Both the position numbers and the translations under genes were made by a program. A stretch of 47,010 nucleotides of DNA from an uncultured Clostridia bacterium. GTDB taxonomy: Bacteria; Bacillota; Clostridia; TANB77; CAG-465. The notes below the pieces were generated by a model. It saw nothing but the letters and a program-made list of their open reading frames with translations. It was not told the origin of the DNA and did no database searches. The stretch's first letter is position 1; the number at the start of each line of letters is the position of its first letter. The stretch spans positions 1-47,010 of the forward strand of contig CANPWO010000006.1 of the NCBI GenBank assembly GCA_947584535.1. The letters run 5' to 3'. Shown here one piece after another: positions 16,948 to 26,916 of the stretch.

Positions 16948-17588
16948 TTACCACTCACCTCTTGTTTTAACTGATATACAAATTTAGATTTATCATCTAT
17001 TGTACCAACTAATATATCTTCTATTTTTACTTTTTCTTTTTTTACAATTTTATTTACTTCGTCTTCTGTTATATTAAGTATCTTAGTATTAATTTCAGAT
17101 ATTTTACCATCTTCAATAATATTAAGTGGCAAATTATTTATATTATCGCTATATTTTATAACACTTAGATTACCATTAGTTTCAACAATAGCAAATTTTA
17201 CATCTTGTATCTTAAATACGTTACATTCTCTAAGTTGAGACATTAAATCAGGAATTGTATATTGAAGTCTTTTAAATTCGTCCTCTAGTATCTTCCCATC
17301 TTTTATAATAGGAGATATAGTTCCACATACTACATCTTGTGCTTTATTACTAGACTGTATTATTAAAGTAAATATTATATATGCAATAAGTAAAGTAACA
17401 ATTGGTATAATTCCATCAAATATAGATATACCTCTTGATGACATTGGTGCTGATGCTAGATCTGCTATTAAAATTATTATAGCAAGTTCAAATGGTTGCA
17501 CTTTTGATAGTTCCCTTTTTCCCATAAGTCTAATTACTAAAAACACTATTGCATAAAGTATTAATGCTCTAAAAAAAACAATTAACAT
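16944..17588 (-). CDS. DUF421/YetF-family membrane protein
   Basis: A 214-residue protein with three N-terminal TM helices (to about 75) containing RLMGKRELSKVQPFEL, the YetF/YcaP family signature, then a soluble alpha/beta domain (PIIKDGKI, LRECNVFKIQDVKFAI). The start at the ATG 17588 is preferred over the in-frame GTG at 17597, because AGGTGAT is spaced for the ATG. Family function is not established; membership in sporulation/envelope contexts is known. Confidence 0.8.
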   Translation of the reverse strand: MLIVFFRALILYAIVFLVIRLMGKRELSKVQPFELAIIILIADLASAPMSSRGISIFDGIIPIVTLLIAYIIFTLIIQSSNKAQDVVCGTISPIIKDGKILEDEFKRLQYTIPDLMSQLRECNVFKIQDVKFAIVETNGNLSVIKYSDNINNLPLNIIEDGKISEINTKILNITEDEVNKIVKKEKVKIEDILVGTIDDKSKFVYQLKQEVSGK

Positions 17589-17679
17589 TTTTATCACCTA
17601 AAAAATATTTTTTGCATAAATTAGTTAATTATACAAATAATACTACTAAACGATAATTAATTATTTTATGGAGGAAATT

Positions 17680-18048
17680 ATGGATGAAATTCAAACATTA
17701 AAAAATAATACAGATAGCTTAAGACTCTCACAAATGTTTTTAAGATTTGTGACTTCACTTTCTATATTTGCAGTAACAGTTTTTTTTACACCAAATTTTA
17801 ATATATCATCTTTTCCAATATTAATACTTAGTGCAATTATAATAATACTATTTGATTACCTTGTTTCAATAGTTACAGGAATCCACGATATTCCTCTTGG
17901 ACGTGGTTTTGTTGGATTTACATGCGCTGCACTTATTATATATGTTACTCAATTTTTCGTTGATGGATATTATATATCAATTATAAGTAGTTTAATAGCA
18001 GCGGCTATCTATGGGATTATAGATAGTATGCTACCAAATAGAAGCTAA
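17680..18048 (+). CDS. Small holin-like/phage-holin-family membrane protein
   Basis: A 122-residue protein with a short cytosolic N-terminus and four hydrophobic segments. GRGFVGFTCAALIIYVTQFF fits the four-TM YvlD/holin-family proteins of Firmicutes. Start chosen at MDEIQTL, because the upstream ATG is itself part of the ribosome site ATGGAGG. No phage genes nearby, so a lytic role is unlikely. Confidence 0.65.
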   Translation: MDEIQTLKNNTDSLRLSQMFLRFVTSLSIFAVTVFFTPNFNISSFPILILSAIIIILFDYLVSIVTGIHDIPLGRGFVGFTCAALIIYVTQFFVDGYYISIISSLIAAAIYGIIDSMLPNRS

Positions 18049-18054
18049 AAAAAG

Positions 18055-18088
18055 AAACCGAAGTATTATTTTTTACTTCGATTTTTTT
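18055..18088 (+). terminator. Terminator of the holin-like gene
   Basis: CGAAGTA/TACTTCG arms, AT-rich loop, then eight T residues. It ends about 8 bases from the true (frameshifted) end of the convergent U32 gene. Confidence 0.8.
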
Positions 18089-18095
18089 TAATTAG

Positions 18096-20409
18096 TTAAA
18101 TACTTAACATACAATGTCTAATATTTTCTTTAATACATATATTTCTTTTCCTATACTTAACTATTCTCATTATACAATCAATATTATCACATACAATATA
18201 ATATTTTGCACCGATGTGTATCTTTTAAATAATATGTACTTTTGCAAGGTTTAGAACATATTTTGCTTTTATCATTTCTTCCTATAAAACTTCCAAGTAT
18301 ACAATACCTTGAAGTCATAACAGTTATAATATCATTTACATATTCTGTATTAAAATGTGAACTTAATTTAATATACTCATCTTCATTTAATTCAACTGAA
18401 GGAGTTATTTTATCAAAACCTAGCTTAGTTAAAAAATATGCACTATATATATTAGTTATATTAAATGAATAATCTGCATAAAGCATGAAATTATATTTAT
18501 CTTTTAATTTAACTAGTAAATCTAAATAAGCAAAACTACCAAGTAATACTCCATTTATTCCCTCTTTTATATAATTTTCAATATTTGTTCTAATGATTTT
18601 ATCTAGATTTTTTCCAATAAAATTTTGTATATACAAGAATATTTTTACTTTACCTTTGTATTTGTTATCAATTTCTTCTTTATATATATAATAATCTGAT
18701 ATATTAATATACAATATATCTAGATTTTTATTATAGTTGCTTTTATACTCACTAATATAATTAATTTCATTTGAATATCTATATATAAAAAAGGTATTTT
18801 CATTTTTAGGAATTAATTTTAATGCTTGTATTTCATTTTTTATATCATTCGTTACAAGTTGCATCTTATCTTTTATATTCTTTTCATCTAAGTTTATTTT
18901 TTCAGTATCTTTTATTCTTTTTACTGTTTCCCTTCTAATTTCATTTAAAATAGAAGTTGGTACAAACAGATTATCATCAAGTATAATATCAATATTATTA
19001 AAAGAATAAGGTTCATTATTTGTTTTTGAAAAAGAATTTATTATATCTGATTTAAGTGTTACTTTAGTTTTAGAAATTTCTGGAATATAATCATATATAA
19101 AATTAATATCTTTTTCTTTTATACATATCTTTATTTTTTTATTATTTTTTATTTCTATAAGTAAACTATAATTTTTTTGTCTATTAGTATTTATATATTC
19201 ACTTTTAAGCTTAGCATTTAAAGTACTTGATGAAGTTCTATATACTTTACTATTTATAGCTACTTTATTACTAAAGTCACCAACATATACATAATTTCCT
19301 TTTTTAACATCACAGTTTAAAATATTACCATTTTCATCTTTTATACAAGTTATAATATTTGATATAACATTTCCGTTTGAGTATATTTCTATACCATCAT
19401 GCATTGAAATATCTTGCTCTAATTTTATTTTTATATATTTTTTATATGTTGATACTACCTCTCCAATATATATCCCTTTATTTTTAGGTGACGATAGTGA
19501 TATTGAATTATTATATTTTACTCCATTTAAATAACCTTCTGATAGACCATCTCTATTAAATAACTGTTTTAAAATATACTTATCATTTGGCTCTATTTCT
19601 TTGTTACTGTCTATATATTTTCTATATGTTTTTGTTACCCCTAAAACATATTCAGGTGATTTATTTCTTCCTTCTATTTTTAATGATGTTACACCTATCT
19701 CTTTTAGTTTGTTTATATATTCAAGTCCATATATATCTTTTTTACTTAACAGATATTTTTCTTTTATAATTTCTTTATTTTTAGAGTCATAAAGGCTATA
19801 TTTCATTCTACAAGGTTGTGCACATGCACCTTTATTTGCACTCCTATTTCCTATAACGCTACTAAGTAAACATTGCCCTGACATAGATACGCATAAAGCG
19901 CCATGAATAAATACTTCAATTTCAATATTTGTATTATTACAAATATCTTTTATATCCTCAATACTTAGCTCGCGTGCAAGTACAACTCTACTAAATCCGA
20001 TACTTTCAAGAAAATCTACTTGTGACTTTGAATAAACACTCATCTGAGTACTTGCATGAATATGCAACTTTGGCATAATTTTATGTAGTAGACTGGCAAA
20101 TCCTATATCTTGAACAATTACTGCGTCAAGTCCATTTGCGTATAATTTAATAACTAAATTAATTGCTTCATCTATTTCCTCAGTGTTAAGTAATGTATTT
20201 AAGGTTAGATATATTTTTATTCCTCTAAAATGTGCATATTCAATACATTCAATATATTTATCAATATCAAAATTTTCTGCCATCTCTCTTGCATTAAATT
20301 TTGTAAGTCCCATATATATTGCATCAGCTCCACCAATACAGGCAGATTTAAAAGACTGAAAACTACCTGCAGGAGCTAAAAGTTCAATATTGCTATTTCT
20401 TTTAACCAT
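18096..20409 (-). CDS. U32-family peptidase/rRNA hydroxylase, completed by +1 shift at CGG
   Basis: U32 family (YegQ/RlhA-like; RlhA hydroxylates 23S rRNA). LLAPAGS and the Cys cluster ...SGQCLLSSVIGNRSANKGACAQPCR (about 180-205) are diagnostic; DUF3656-like middle region. The zero frame ends at 18187 with THRCKILYCM, missing the usual end. Skipping base 18213 (the C of CGG, + strand 18211-18213) gives THGAKYYIVCDNIDCIMRI, matching the family's KDRxGAKFPIxxD...C ending, and runs to a TAA at 18096-18098 (about 770 residues). The shift is CAT-C-GGT, as in the KOW-Smr gene. The conserved Cys pairs suggest an Fe-S cluster. Three bases separate it from rlmB. Confidence 0.85.
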
Positions 20410-20412
20410 TTT

Positions 20413-21142
20413 CTACCTCATATTTTTCTGTCTTATTATTTCATATATACATATTGCTGTACTTACAGAAGCATTAAGTGAATTTATATTACCAGTCATT
20501 GGAATATTAACCATAAAGTCACAATTTTCTTTAACTAGCCTTGAAATTCCACTTCCTTCATTTCCGACAACTATTCCTATTGCACCGTCAAATTTCGTAT
20601 CATATATTTTAGTTGAGCCTTCCATGTCAAGCCCATATATCCATAAGCCATATTCTTTTAGCTTCTTTATTGTTTCAGTTATATTAGTTACTCTTGCAAC
20701 TTTCATATATGAACACGCACCGTGCAGATGTTTTTTCAACAATATCAGTTACTTGTGTTGCATTTCTTTTTTGTATTATGATACCATGTACTCCAAGACA
20801 TTCAGCAGTACGAATAATTGCACCTAAATTATGTGGATCTTCTACTTTATCAAGTATTACAACAAAAGGTGACTCATTCATGCTTTTTGCATAGTCAATT
20901 ATATCTTCTACTTCACTATACTTAAAATCAGTTACACTTGCAACTATTCCTTGTGAGTTTCTTCCATCAATCATCTTGTCAAGTTTGCTTTTCTCACTTT
21001 CTACAACAACAATCTTTTTTTGTTTAGCTAACTTAATAATTTCATTTAATTCTTTATTTACTTTTTGAATATATATCTTATTAATTGTTTTATTTGAATT
21101 TATTGCTTCAAGTACTGGATTTTTACCATAAATTATTCCCAT
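20413..21142 (-). CDS. rlmB: 23S rRNA 2'-O-ribose methyltransferase, joined by +1 shift at CGG
   Basis: SPOUT (TrmH) methyltransferase of 23S rRNA. The N-terminal part (MGIIYGKNPVLEAI ... LDKVEDPHNLGAIIRTAE ... VEKTSA) runs into an early stop at 20684. Skipping one base (20722, the C of CGG at + 20720-20722) gives VEKTSAGACSYMKVARVTN and continues through GNEGSGIS and SLNASVSTAI, the knot motifs, to 20413. The joined protein is 242 residues, the normal family length, and the shifted codon supplies the expected Gly (TSAG). Shift context GCA-C-GGT. Whether it is programmed recoding or a sequence error is treated under findings. Confidence 0.9.
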
Positions 21143-21186
21143 ATTTTTTTCCTTTCAAAAAATATCATAAAATTTATCATTTTTTC

Positions 21187-21215
21187 TTTACATTTATCAT
21201 ATAATATGATATAAT
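21187..21215 (+). promoter_or_regulatory. Promoter-like site upstream of the 31-residue ORF
   Basis: TTTACA (21187-21192), 17-base spacer, TATAAT (21210-21215). About 95 bases of AT-rich leader follow, including TAGATT-AA-AATCTA (about 21243-21256). Confidence 0.45.
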
Positions 21216-21311
21216 TATTTTACTTTATTTTTATAAATTATGTAGATTAAAATCTATATAAACTAATTGGTTGCTAAAATTAGCATAAAATTTTACAAAG
21301 GAGGAGATAAA

Positions 21312-21407
21312 ATGATTAAAGATTATAGCTTAAGGCAGTATAGTCTATTTAATTTTCTTTGCACATTAATTTCAAAAAAAATTAAAGAACATAGTGCTGC
21401 TAAGTAA
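21312..21407 (+). CDS. 31-residue small protein
   Basis: ATG preceded by AAAGGAGGAGATAAA, one of the best ribosome sites in the window, opening MIKDYSLRQYSLFNFLCTLI and ending KIKEHSAAK. It has a short hydrophobic centre (LFNFLCTLI) flanked by basic residues, so it could be a membrane-binding peptide. It is followed directly by a hairpin terminator, making a complete miniature gene between rlmB and lepA. No family recognised. Confidence 0.55.
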   Translation: MIKDYSLRQYSLFNFLCTLISKKIKEHSAAK

Positions 21408-21410
21408 TGT

Positions 21411-21442
21411 GAGGATAACAATATTTTGTTATCCTCATTATT
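21411..21442. terminator. Terminator between the small ORF and lepA
   Basis: GAGGATAACA and TGTTATCCTC arms, short AT loop, then ATTATTTTTATT. It serves the small ORF and lies just past the lepA stop. Confidence 0.8.
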
Positions 21443-21443
21443 T

Positions 21444-23249
21444 TTATTCATCTAGTTTTAATACACTCATAAAAGCATCTTGAGGTAACTCTACTGTTCC
21501 TATTTTTCTCATTTTTTTCTTACCAGCTTTTTGTTTTTCAAGTAATTTTTTCTTTCTTGTTATATCTCCTCCATAACATTTTGCTAGTACATCTTTTCGC
21601 ATTGCTTTAACAGTTTCCCTTGCTACAACTTTTCCATGAATAGAAGCTTGTATTGGTACTTCAAATAGCTGTCTTGGAATAATGTTCTTTAATTTTTCAG
21701 CCATTTTCCTTCCGCGTGCTTCAGCTTTTTCTCTATTTACTATAAATGACAGGGCATCTACTACTTCACCGTTTAATAGTATATCTAGTTTTACTAAATT
21801 TGATTTTTCGTACTTTTCTACTTCGTAATCAAATGAAGCATATCCTTTAGTTCTTGATTTTAAACTATTAAAGAAGTCATATATTATTTCATTAAGTGGT
21901 AGGTAATATTCAAGTGTTACTCTATTACTTTCCATATATTTCATATTTAAAAATTTACCGCGTCTTTCTTGGCATAGTTCCATTACATTTCCAACATATT
22001 CTTGTGGTGTAATTATTTCTGTTTTTGCTATTGGTTCTTCCATATAACTTATTTCTTGTGGCATAGGCAAATCAGATGGATTATATAACTCGATAACTTC
22101 TCCATTTGTTTTATGTACTCTATAAATAACTGATGGAGCGGTTGTAATTAAATTTAAGCCATATTCTCTTTCAAGTCTTTCTTCTATTATTTCCATATGA
22201 AGTAAGCCTAAAAATCCACATCTAAATCCATGTCCAAGTGCTGTTGATGATTCAAGCTCATACTCTAAAGAGGCATCATTTAGTTTTAGTTTTTCTATAG
22301 CTTCTTTTAGTTCTTTGTAATCTGTTCCATCTGCTGGAAATATACCAGAGTAAACCATAGATTTAACTTCTTTATACCCTTTTAATGCTTCTTTTACAGG
22401 ATCTTTTTTTAGAGTAATTGTATCACCTACTCGTATATCTGATACATTTTTTATACTAGCTGATATATAACCTACTTCCCCTGCTATTAGTTCATCAGCT
22501 TCAACATAGCCTCCTGCTTTAAAATATCCTACTTCAACTATTTCATATTCTTTGTTATTTGCCATAGTAATTATTACATCATCTTTTTTTAGTCTTCCAC
22601 TTACTATTCTAACAAAAGCAAGTGCTCCTTTGTAGTTATCATATAATGAGTCAAATATTAGCGCTGATGTCTTAGCATCTACATCTCCACTAGGTGCAGG
22701 AATATACTTTACTATTTCTTCTAATACTGATTCAACATTTAAGCCTGTTTTAGCTGATATACATGGAGCATGAGATGTATCTATTCCAATTATATCTTCT
22801 ATTTCTTTTTTTACTTCTTCAGGTCTTGCACTTGGCAGGTCTATTTTATTTATTACAGGTAATATTTCAAGATTATTATCAAGAGCTAAATATACATTTG
22901 CAAGTGTTTGAGCTTCTACTCCTTGTACTGCATCTACTACTAAAATAGCTCCTTCACATGCAGCAAGTGATCTAGATACTTCATAATTAAAGTCTACATG
23001 TCCTGGTGTGTCTATAAGGTTTAAAATATATTCGTTATTATCCTTTGCCTTGTATTTCATTCTTACTGCCTGAGATTTTATTGTTATTCCTCTTTCTCTT
23101 TCTATTTCCATATTATCAAGTAACTGCTCTTTTATATCTCTTTTACTTACACTACCAGTTAACTCAAGTAATCTATCTGCTAGTGTAGACTTACCATGAT
23201 CAATATGCGCAATTATACTAAAGTTTCTAATAAATTGTTGCTTGTTCAT
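21444..23249 (-). CDS. lepA: Elongation factor 4 (LepA)
   Basis: A 601-residue translational GTPase that back-translocates or remodels stalled ribosomes. G1 [10 protein letters not shown]3 DTPGHVDF, G4 NKIDLP, LepA-specific C-terminus ending FMSVLKLDE. Full length and uninterrupted. Its CGG triplets all straddle codons. Transcribed alone. Confidence 0.97.
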   Translation of the reverse strand: MNKQQFIRNFSIIAHIDHGKSTLADRLLELTGSVSKRDIKEQLLDNMEIERERGITIKSQAVRMKYKAKDNNEYILNLIDTPGHVDFNYEVSRSLAACEGAILVVDAVQGVEAQTLANVYLALDNNLEILPVINKIDLPSARPEEVKKEIEDIIGIDTSHAPCISAKTGLNVESVLEEIVKYIPAPSGDVDAKTSALIFDSLYDNYKGALAFVRIVSGRLKKDDVIITMANNKEYEIVEVGYFKAGGYVEADELIAGEVGYISASIKNVSDIRVGDTITLKKDPVKEALKGYKEVKSMVYSGIFPADGTDYKELKEAIEKLKLNDASLEYELESSTALGHGFRCGFLGLLHMEIIEERLEREYGLNLITTAPSVIYRVHKTNGEVIELYNPSDLPMPQEISYMEEPIAKTEIITPQEYVGNVMELCQERRGKFLNMKYMESNRVTLEYYLPLNEIIYDFFNSLKSRTKGYASFDYEVEKYEKSNLVKLDILLNGEVVDALSFIVNREKAEARGRKMAEKLKNIIPRQLFEVPIQASIHGKVVARETVKAMRKDVLAKCYGGDITRKKKLLEKQKAGKKKMRKIGTVELPQDAFMSVLKLDE

Positions 23250-23386
23250 TTATTTACCTCGTTATTCTATACATAATATTATAACTTTTTTTGCAGTTAT
23301 ATTCAAGTAATATATACAAAAATATATTAATATGTTATTTATTTTTCATCTAATTATGGTATAATAATAATCGAGGTATAAGTTTT

Positions 23387-23843
23387 ATGATTAAAATTGG
23401 TGATATAGTTAAATTAAAAGATTGCTCACTTAAAGGCGAAGTTTGTAGTATAAATGATAATAATTATGTAGTTAATATAAACAATAAAAATGTTACAACT
23501 ACATTAGATAATTTAGAAAAAATTAGTGAGAAAAATAAGTCTAAAAAGGAAAATGAGGTTACTGTTAATGTTTTAAGTAAGGATGAAAAAATAGAGTTTG
23601 TACCAGAAATTATGGTAAGACATCAAACTGTTGAAGAAGCGCTATTTAATGTAGACGTGTTTGTTAAAGAGGCTTTATATAACGAGGTAAAAACTATTAA
23701 AATTATACATGGTAAACATCGGTGGAGTTTTAAGGAAATCTGTTCATGAATATCTTGCTTCAAGTCCTTATGTAAAAGATTTTAGGCTAGGAAATTACTT
23801 TGAAGGAAGTTACGGTGTTACAATAGTTAATTTAAAAGTATAA
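23387..23843 (+). CDS. KOW-Smr protein (MutS2 C-terminal type), joined by +1 shift at CGG
   Basis: About 151 residues: a KOW-like N-terminus (IGDIVKLKD...GEV) and an Smr domain (QTVEEALFNVDVFVKEAL, then HGK). It equals the C-terminal end of MutS2 without the ATPase part; MutS2 Smr/KOW regions bind collided ribosomes. The zero frame stops at 23749, 8 codons after a CGG (23720-23722). Skipping base 23720 restores HGKHGGVLRKSVHEYLASSP and runs to a stop at 23843, completing the Smr fold (HGKxxGVLR). Shift context CAT-C-GGT. The usual LDLRG motif is degenerate (MVRHQ). A slip-dependent Smr protein could sense ribosome stalling, which is inference. Confidence 0.82.
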
Positions 23844-23848
23844 ATAAT

Positions 23849-23884
23849 AATACAAGATGTAAAATATACTTTACACCTTGTATT
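23849..23884. terminator. Bidirectional terminator
   Basis: AATACAAGATGTAAA and TTTACACCTTGTATT with a 6-base loop, placed right after the shifted stop of the KOW-Smr gene. The position supports 23843 as the true end. Confidence 0.85.
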
Positions 23885-23893
23885 TATTTTTAA

Positions 23894-24922
23894 CTATTTT
23901 TTTAAACTAATTACAATTTTGTTTTCCTCTATATTTAACATACAATTTTCAATTGATATAACTAACATTCTAAGTAAATATGTAAAAGAATTTTGAAGTT
24001 TAGAAATATTCTCACTGTTTATTTCAAATAACCAATTTTCTTCATCTTCTGTTAATGCGAATTTTACTGAATCATCTTTATTACTTTGCTCAATTATTTT
24101 AGATAATATCTCAGAAGTCAAGAAAATAATATCATTAACATCACCTTTTATATAACTATTTGGTCTAAGTGAAATATTAGTTTCAAAATCGACTTGTCTT
24201 TCTTTAGCTATATTTTTTAGAATTAATTTTATAAGCTTGTATGCTTCATTTCCATCTATAACATAGTCGCTATCATTTCCTGACTGACTAATTAAAGATG
24301 TAAGTATTTTATCTATATTTGAAAGTGTTTCTTTGCTATTATTATAGAAAGTGTTTAGTTTTTCAACTTCTGATTGTTCAACATTTGTGTTCTTATCTTT
24401 TAAAACCATATTTGCAAGTTCGATTGAGGCACTTACAGATAGTAAATCAGCTTTCATTTCTTGTGCAATACCACTAATTAAATTACCTATTGCATTTTGT
24501 TTATATTTTGAAAGTTCAATTTCGTTTTGCTGTTTAAATATTTTTACTGCAGAAATAAGTTCTAGATTTAATCTATCTATCCCCTCAGTTTTATCAAAGT
24601 AATTTTGTATATTTAAAGTTTGCATTGTCTCAATTGGTGGTTTTTGACCTGAAAAACCAGTTTGAAGTATAATTATTAGTTGCTTATTTGTCTTTCTAAT
24701 CTCTTGTATTACTTCTTCACCATTTAAACCTGGCATAAAATAATCAAGTAATGCAATTTGGTAATCTTTTGAATTTAAAGCTTCAATTGCTTTCTTCCCA
24801 TCAGTTACTTTATCAACATTATAGCCTAATTGTTTAAGAAATGTATAAGTCATTAGAAGATAGTCTTCATCATCATCTGCAAGTAATATATTTATATTTT
24901 TAATTATATTTTCATAAGTCAT
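23894..24922 (-). CDS. Receiver-domain protein with degenerate histidine-kinase-like region
   Basis: 342 residues. Residues 1-125 form a receiver: acidic LLADDDED, phospho-acceptor D in ALLDYFMPGLNG, LQTGF threonine, and YFDKT lysine. The C-terminal 200 residues resemble a kinase dimerisation/ATPase module but the phospho-acceptor box reads ISGIAQEMKAD where kinases have AHE, so His is replaced by Gln, and no N/G boxes are evident. Probably a non-catalytic response protein. The ATG at 24922 is preferred over TTG at 24931, given AGGAG spacing. Confidence 0.75.
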   Translation of the reverse strand: MTYENIIKNINILLADDDEDYLLMTYTFLKQLGYNVDKVTDGKKAIEALNSKDYQIALLDYFMPGLNGEEVIQEIRKTNKQLIIILQTGFSGQKPPIETMQTLNIQNYFDKTEGIDRLNLELISAVKIFKQQNEIELSKYKQNAIGNLISGIAQEMKADLLSVSASIELANMVLKDKNTNVEQSEVEKLNTFYNNSKETLSNIDKILTSLISQSGNDSDYVIDGNEAYKLIKLILKNIAKERQVDFETNISLRPNSYIKGDVNDIIFLTSEILSKIIEQSNKDDSVKFALTEDEENWLFEINSENISKLQNSFTYLLRMLVISIENCMLNIEENKIVISLKK

Positions 24923-25005
24923 ATCTATCAATCTCCTTCTATATAACTATATTATATATTAATAGCTAAAAAAAATAAAGTGTTTTTTTACTATTATAGC
25001 TAAAA

Positions 25006-25046
25006 AAATAGAAAAATAGCTTTTTAAAACTACTTTTCTATTTTTT
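25006..25046 (-). terminator. Terminator of uppP
   Basis: AAATAGAAAA.. and ..TTTTCTATTT arms around a CTTTTTAAAAC loop, with T-run on the minus strand. Confidence 0.75.
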
Positions 25047-25047
25047 A

Positions 25048-25866
25048 TTAAAAGAAAATTACTTTAGCAAGTACAACTAATGCAATTATAACACGATAAT
25101 ATGCAAATATAGCAAAATCATGTTTCTTAATATATTTAAGTAAAAATTTAATACTAATTATTCCTACAATTGCTGCTGTTATAATACCAATAAGTATTGG
25201 AAAATTAAAGCCAATAATTAAATCTTTAACTTTAATAATAGCAGCACCAAAAATTATAGGTGTGGAAAGTAAAAATGTAAATTTAGCTGCTGCCTCTCTT
25301 GAAATACCCATAAGTCTTGAAGCAAGTATTGTTGTACCTGAACGAGAAAAGCCAGGTATAACAGCTAAAGCTTGTGAACAGCCAATTAAAAATGTCTGCT
25401 TAAAGGTTAATTCTTTAAATTCTACTTGTTTTTTATATCTTTTTTCTGCCCATTTATCACCAAGATATATAAATATTCCCATAAGTGCAAGTAATAATGC
25501 AATTATTACCATATTGTTTCTAACAACATTTTCTATAACATCTTCAAATACAACTCCAATAATTGCTCCTGGTATTGTCGCTATAACTAAATACCAAAAC
25601 ATATTGCAATTAAAAGATTTCTTTTTATGGACTACTCCATCATATGCACCTTTAAATAATGCAATCCAATCTTTGTAATAAACTGCAAGAACAGCAATTA
25701 ATGTACCAAAATGAAGTGCAATATCAAATGCTGTTTCAAATGAGGCTTCCATCTCTGGAAAATTAAATAAATACCTTACAATTATTAAATGAGCGGAACT
25801 AGATATAGGCAAAAACTCGCCTATACCTTGAACAATTCCTAAAATTATACAATGAAATATCGACAT
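25048..25866 (-). CDS. uppP: Undecaprenyl-diphosphate phosphatase
   Basis: A 272-residue polytopic membrane enzyme recycling the C55 lipid carrier for peptidoglycan synthesis. Signature motifs GIGEFLPISSSAHLI (about 15-29) and PGFSRSGTTILASRL (about 170-184) are present, with seven to eight hydrophobic segments. Located with envelope genes. Confidence 0.95.
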   Translation of the reverse strand: MSIFHCIILGIVQGIGEFLPISSSAHLIIVRYLFNFPEMEASFETAFDIALHFGTLIAVLAVYYKDWIALFKGAYDGVVHKKKSFNCNMFWYLVIATIPGAIIGVVFEDVIENVVRNNMVIIALLLALMGIFIYLGDKWAEKRYKKQVEFKELTFKQTFLIGCSQALAVIPGFSRSGTTILASRLMGISREAAAKFTFLLSTPIIFGAAIIKVKDLIIGFNFPILIGIITAAIVGIISIKFLLKYIKKHDFAIFAYYRVIIALVVLAKVIFF

Positions 25867-25876
25867 AAAATATAAT

Positions 25877-26899
25877 CTACTCCTCTATTAAATCAGTTTG
25901 AATTAAGATATTATTTGATGTTCTAAGATACATTACATTTCCTTTAATTGCTTCAAATGTAACATACTTAGAGAATTTACCAATACGTTTATATGGATCA
26001 TCTCCTGCAACATTTATAACATATGTTGGATACACCAAATATACACCATAATTATTTGAATATGTTGTAACTAAATCTGAGTCACTAAGTTTTATAGTAT
26101 CTACTAATACATTGTCTTTTACTTTATATACAGTCTTTTTATTTTCACTATCTAAGTAATATAAATTATCATCATAGTCAAGTCCAATTAAATCAACAGG
26201 GTTTCTAAATAAACTAACTCTACCAACAGATGAATATAAATTTCCATTTTTATCTTCATAGTAAATTCTATCTCTTTGTTGTAACATTAAAAGTTTATTT
26301 ATTAAAATACCGGATTTAACTTGCGACATACTATTAAATAAGTCAATTCTATAAAGTATATTATTAGTTGCATTTGCATTTTTAGTTTCAACATTAATAT
26401 ATATTATGTTTATAACCGGTGACATATTCATATCTTTTATCTTTGAGAAGTAATTTACATTAAAAGTATTATACTCATTTTTCTTCTTACTTGACATTTC
26501 ATATGTTCTAAGTGTTAGTCTAGATGAATTTTGATTTTTTTCTTCTGTAAAATATATTATTAAGTTTTTATCATAAAGTAAATTGTAGTAACATATTGGG
26601 TCATCTTCTTGTAATACTTCAACTTCTTTTCCATCTTCTAAAGAGTTTATATAAATTTTACTATCTTTTAAGTATGTATAGTATTTATTATCTACTGAAT
26701 ATTGTACACTAATATCTTTATCTGGTAATTTAATTTGTTCACCATTTTTTAGTTTATCTTCATCCTTTAAAGAACTTGTTTCTATTGCACTTGTTTGGCT
26801 AAGTGAGTATATAAAATTATCTACAAATGTTAATGTAGTTACAGTAATTAAAGTACCACTAGCAAAAAATATTGCTATATATAACAGAAATTTTTTCAT
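25877..26899 (-). CDS. Unknown membrane-anchored beta-rich protein
   Basis: 340 residues: an N-terminal TM anchor (about 5-27) followed by an extracytoplasmic region made of repeated short strands with DKN/DGK/EDKNGN turns, suggesting a beta-propeller-like fold. No catalytic motif recognised. It lies between uppP and a phosphodiester glycosidase and could share transcription with either, so an envelope role is likely but inferred. Confidence 0.6.
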   Translation of the reverse strand: MKKFLLYIAIFFASGTLITVTTLTFVDNFIYSLSQTSAIETSSLKDEDKLKNGEQIKLPDKDISVQYSVDNKYYTYLKDSKIYINSLEDGKEVEVLQEDDPICYYNLLYDKNLIIYFTEEKNQNSSRLTLRTYEMSSKKKNEYNTFNVNYFSKIKDMNMSPVINIIYINVETKNANATNNILYRIDLFNSMSQVKSGILINKLLMLQQRDRIYYEDKNGNLYSSVGRVSLFRNPVDLIGLDYDDNLYYLDSENKKTVYKVKDNVLVDTIKLSDSDLVTTYSNNYGVYLVYPTYVINVAGDDPYKRIGKFSKYVTFEAIKGNVMYLRTSNNILIQTDLIEE

Positions 26900-26916
26900 A
26901 CTTTTCCCCTTTTCTA

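Noticed and set aside
17680-18048. Prophage signal from the holin-like gene
   Set aside because: No other phage genes lie nearby, and four-TM proteins of this type are common chromosomal genes.
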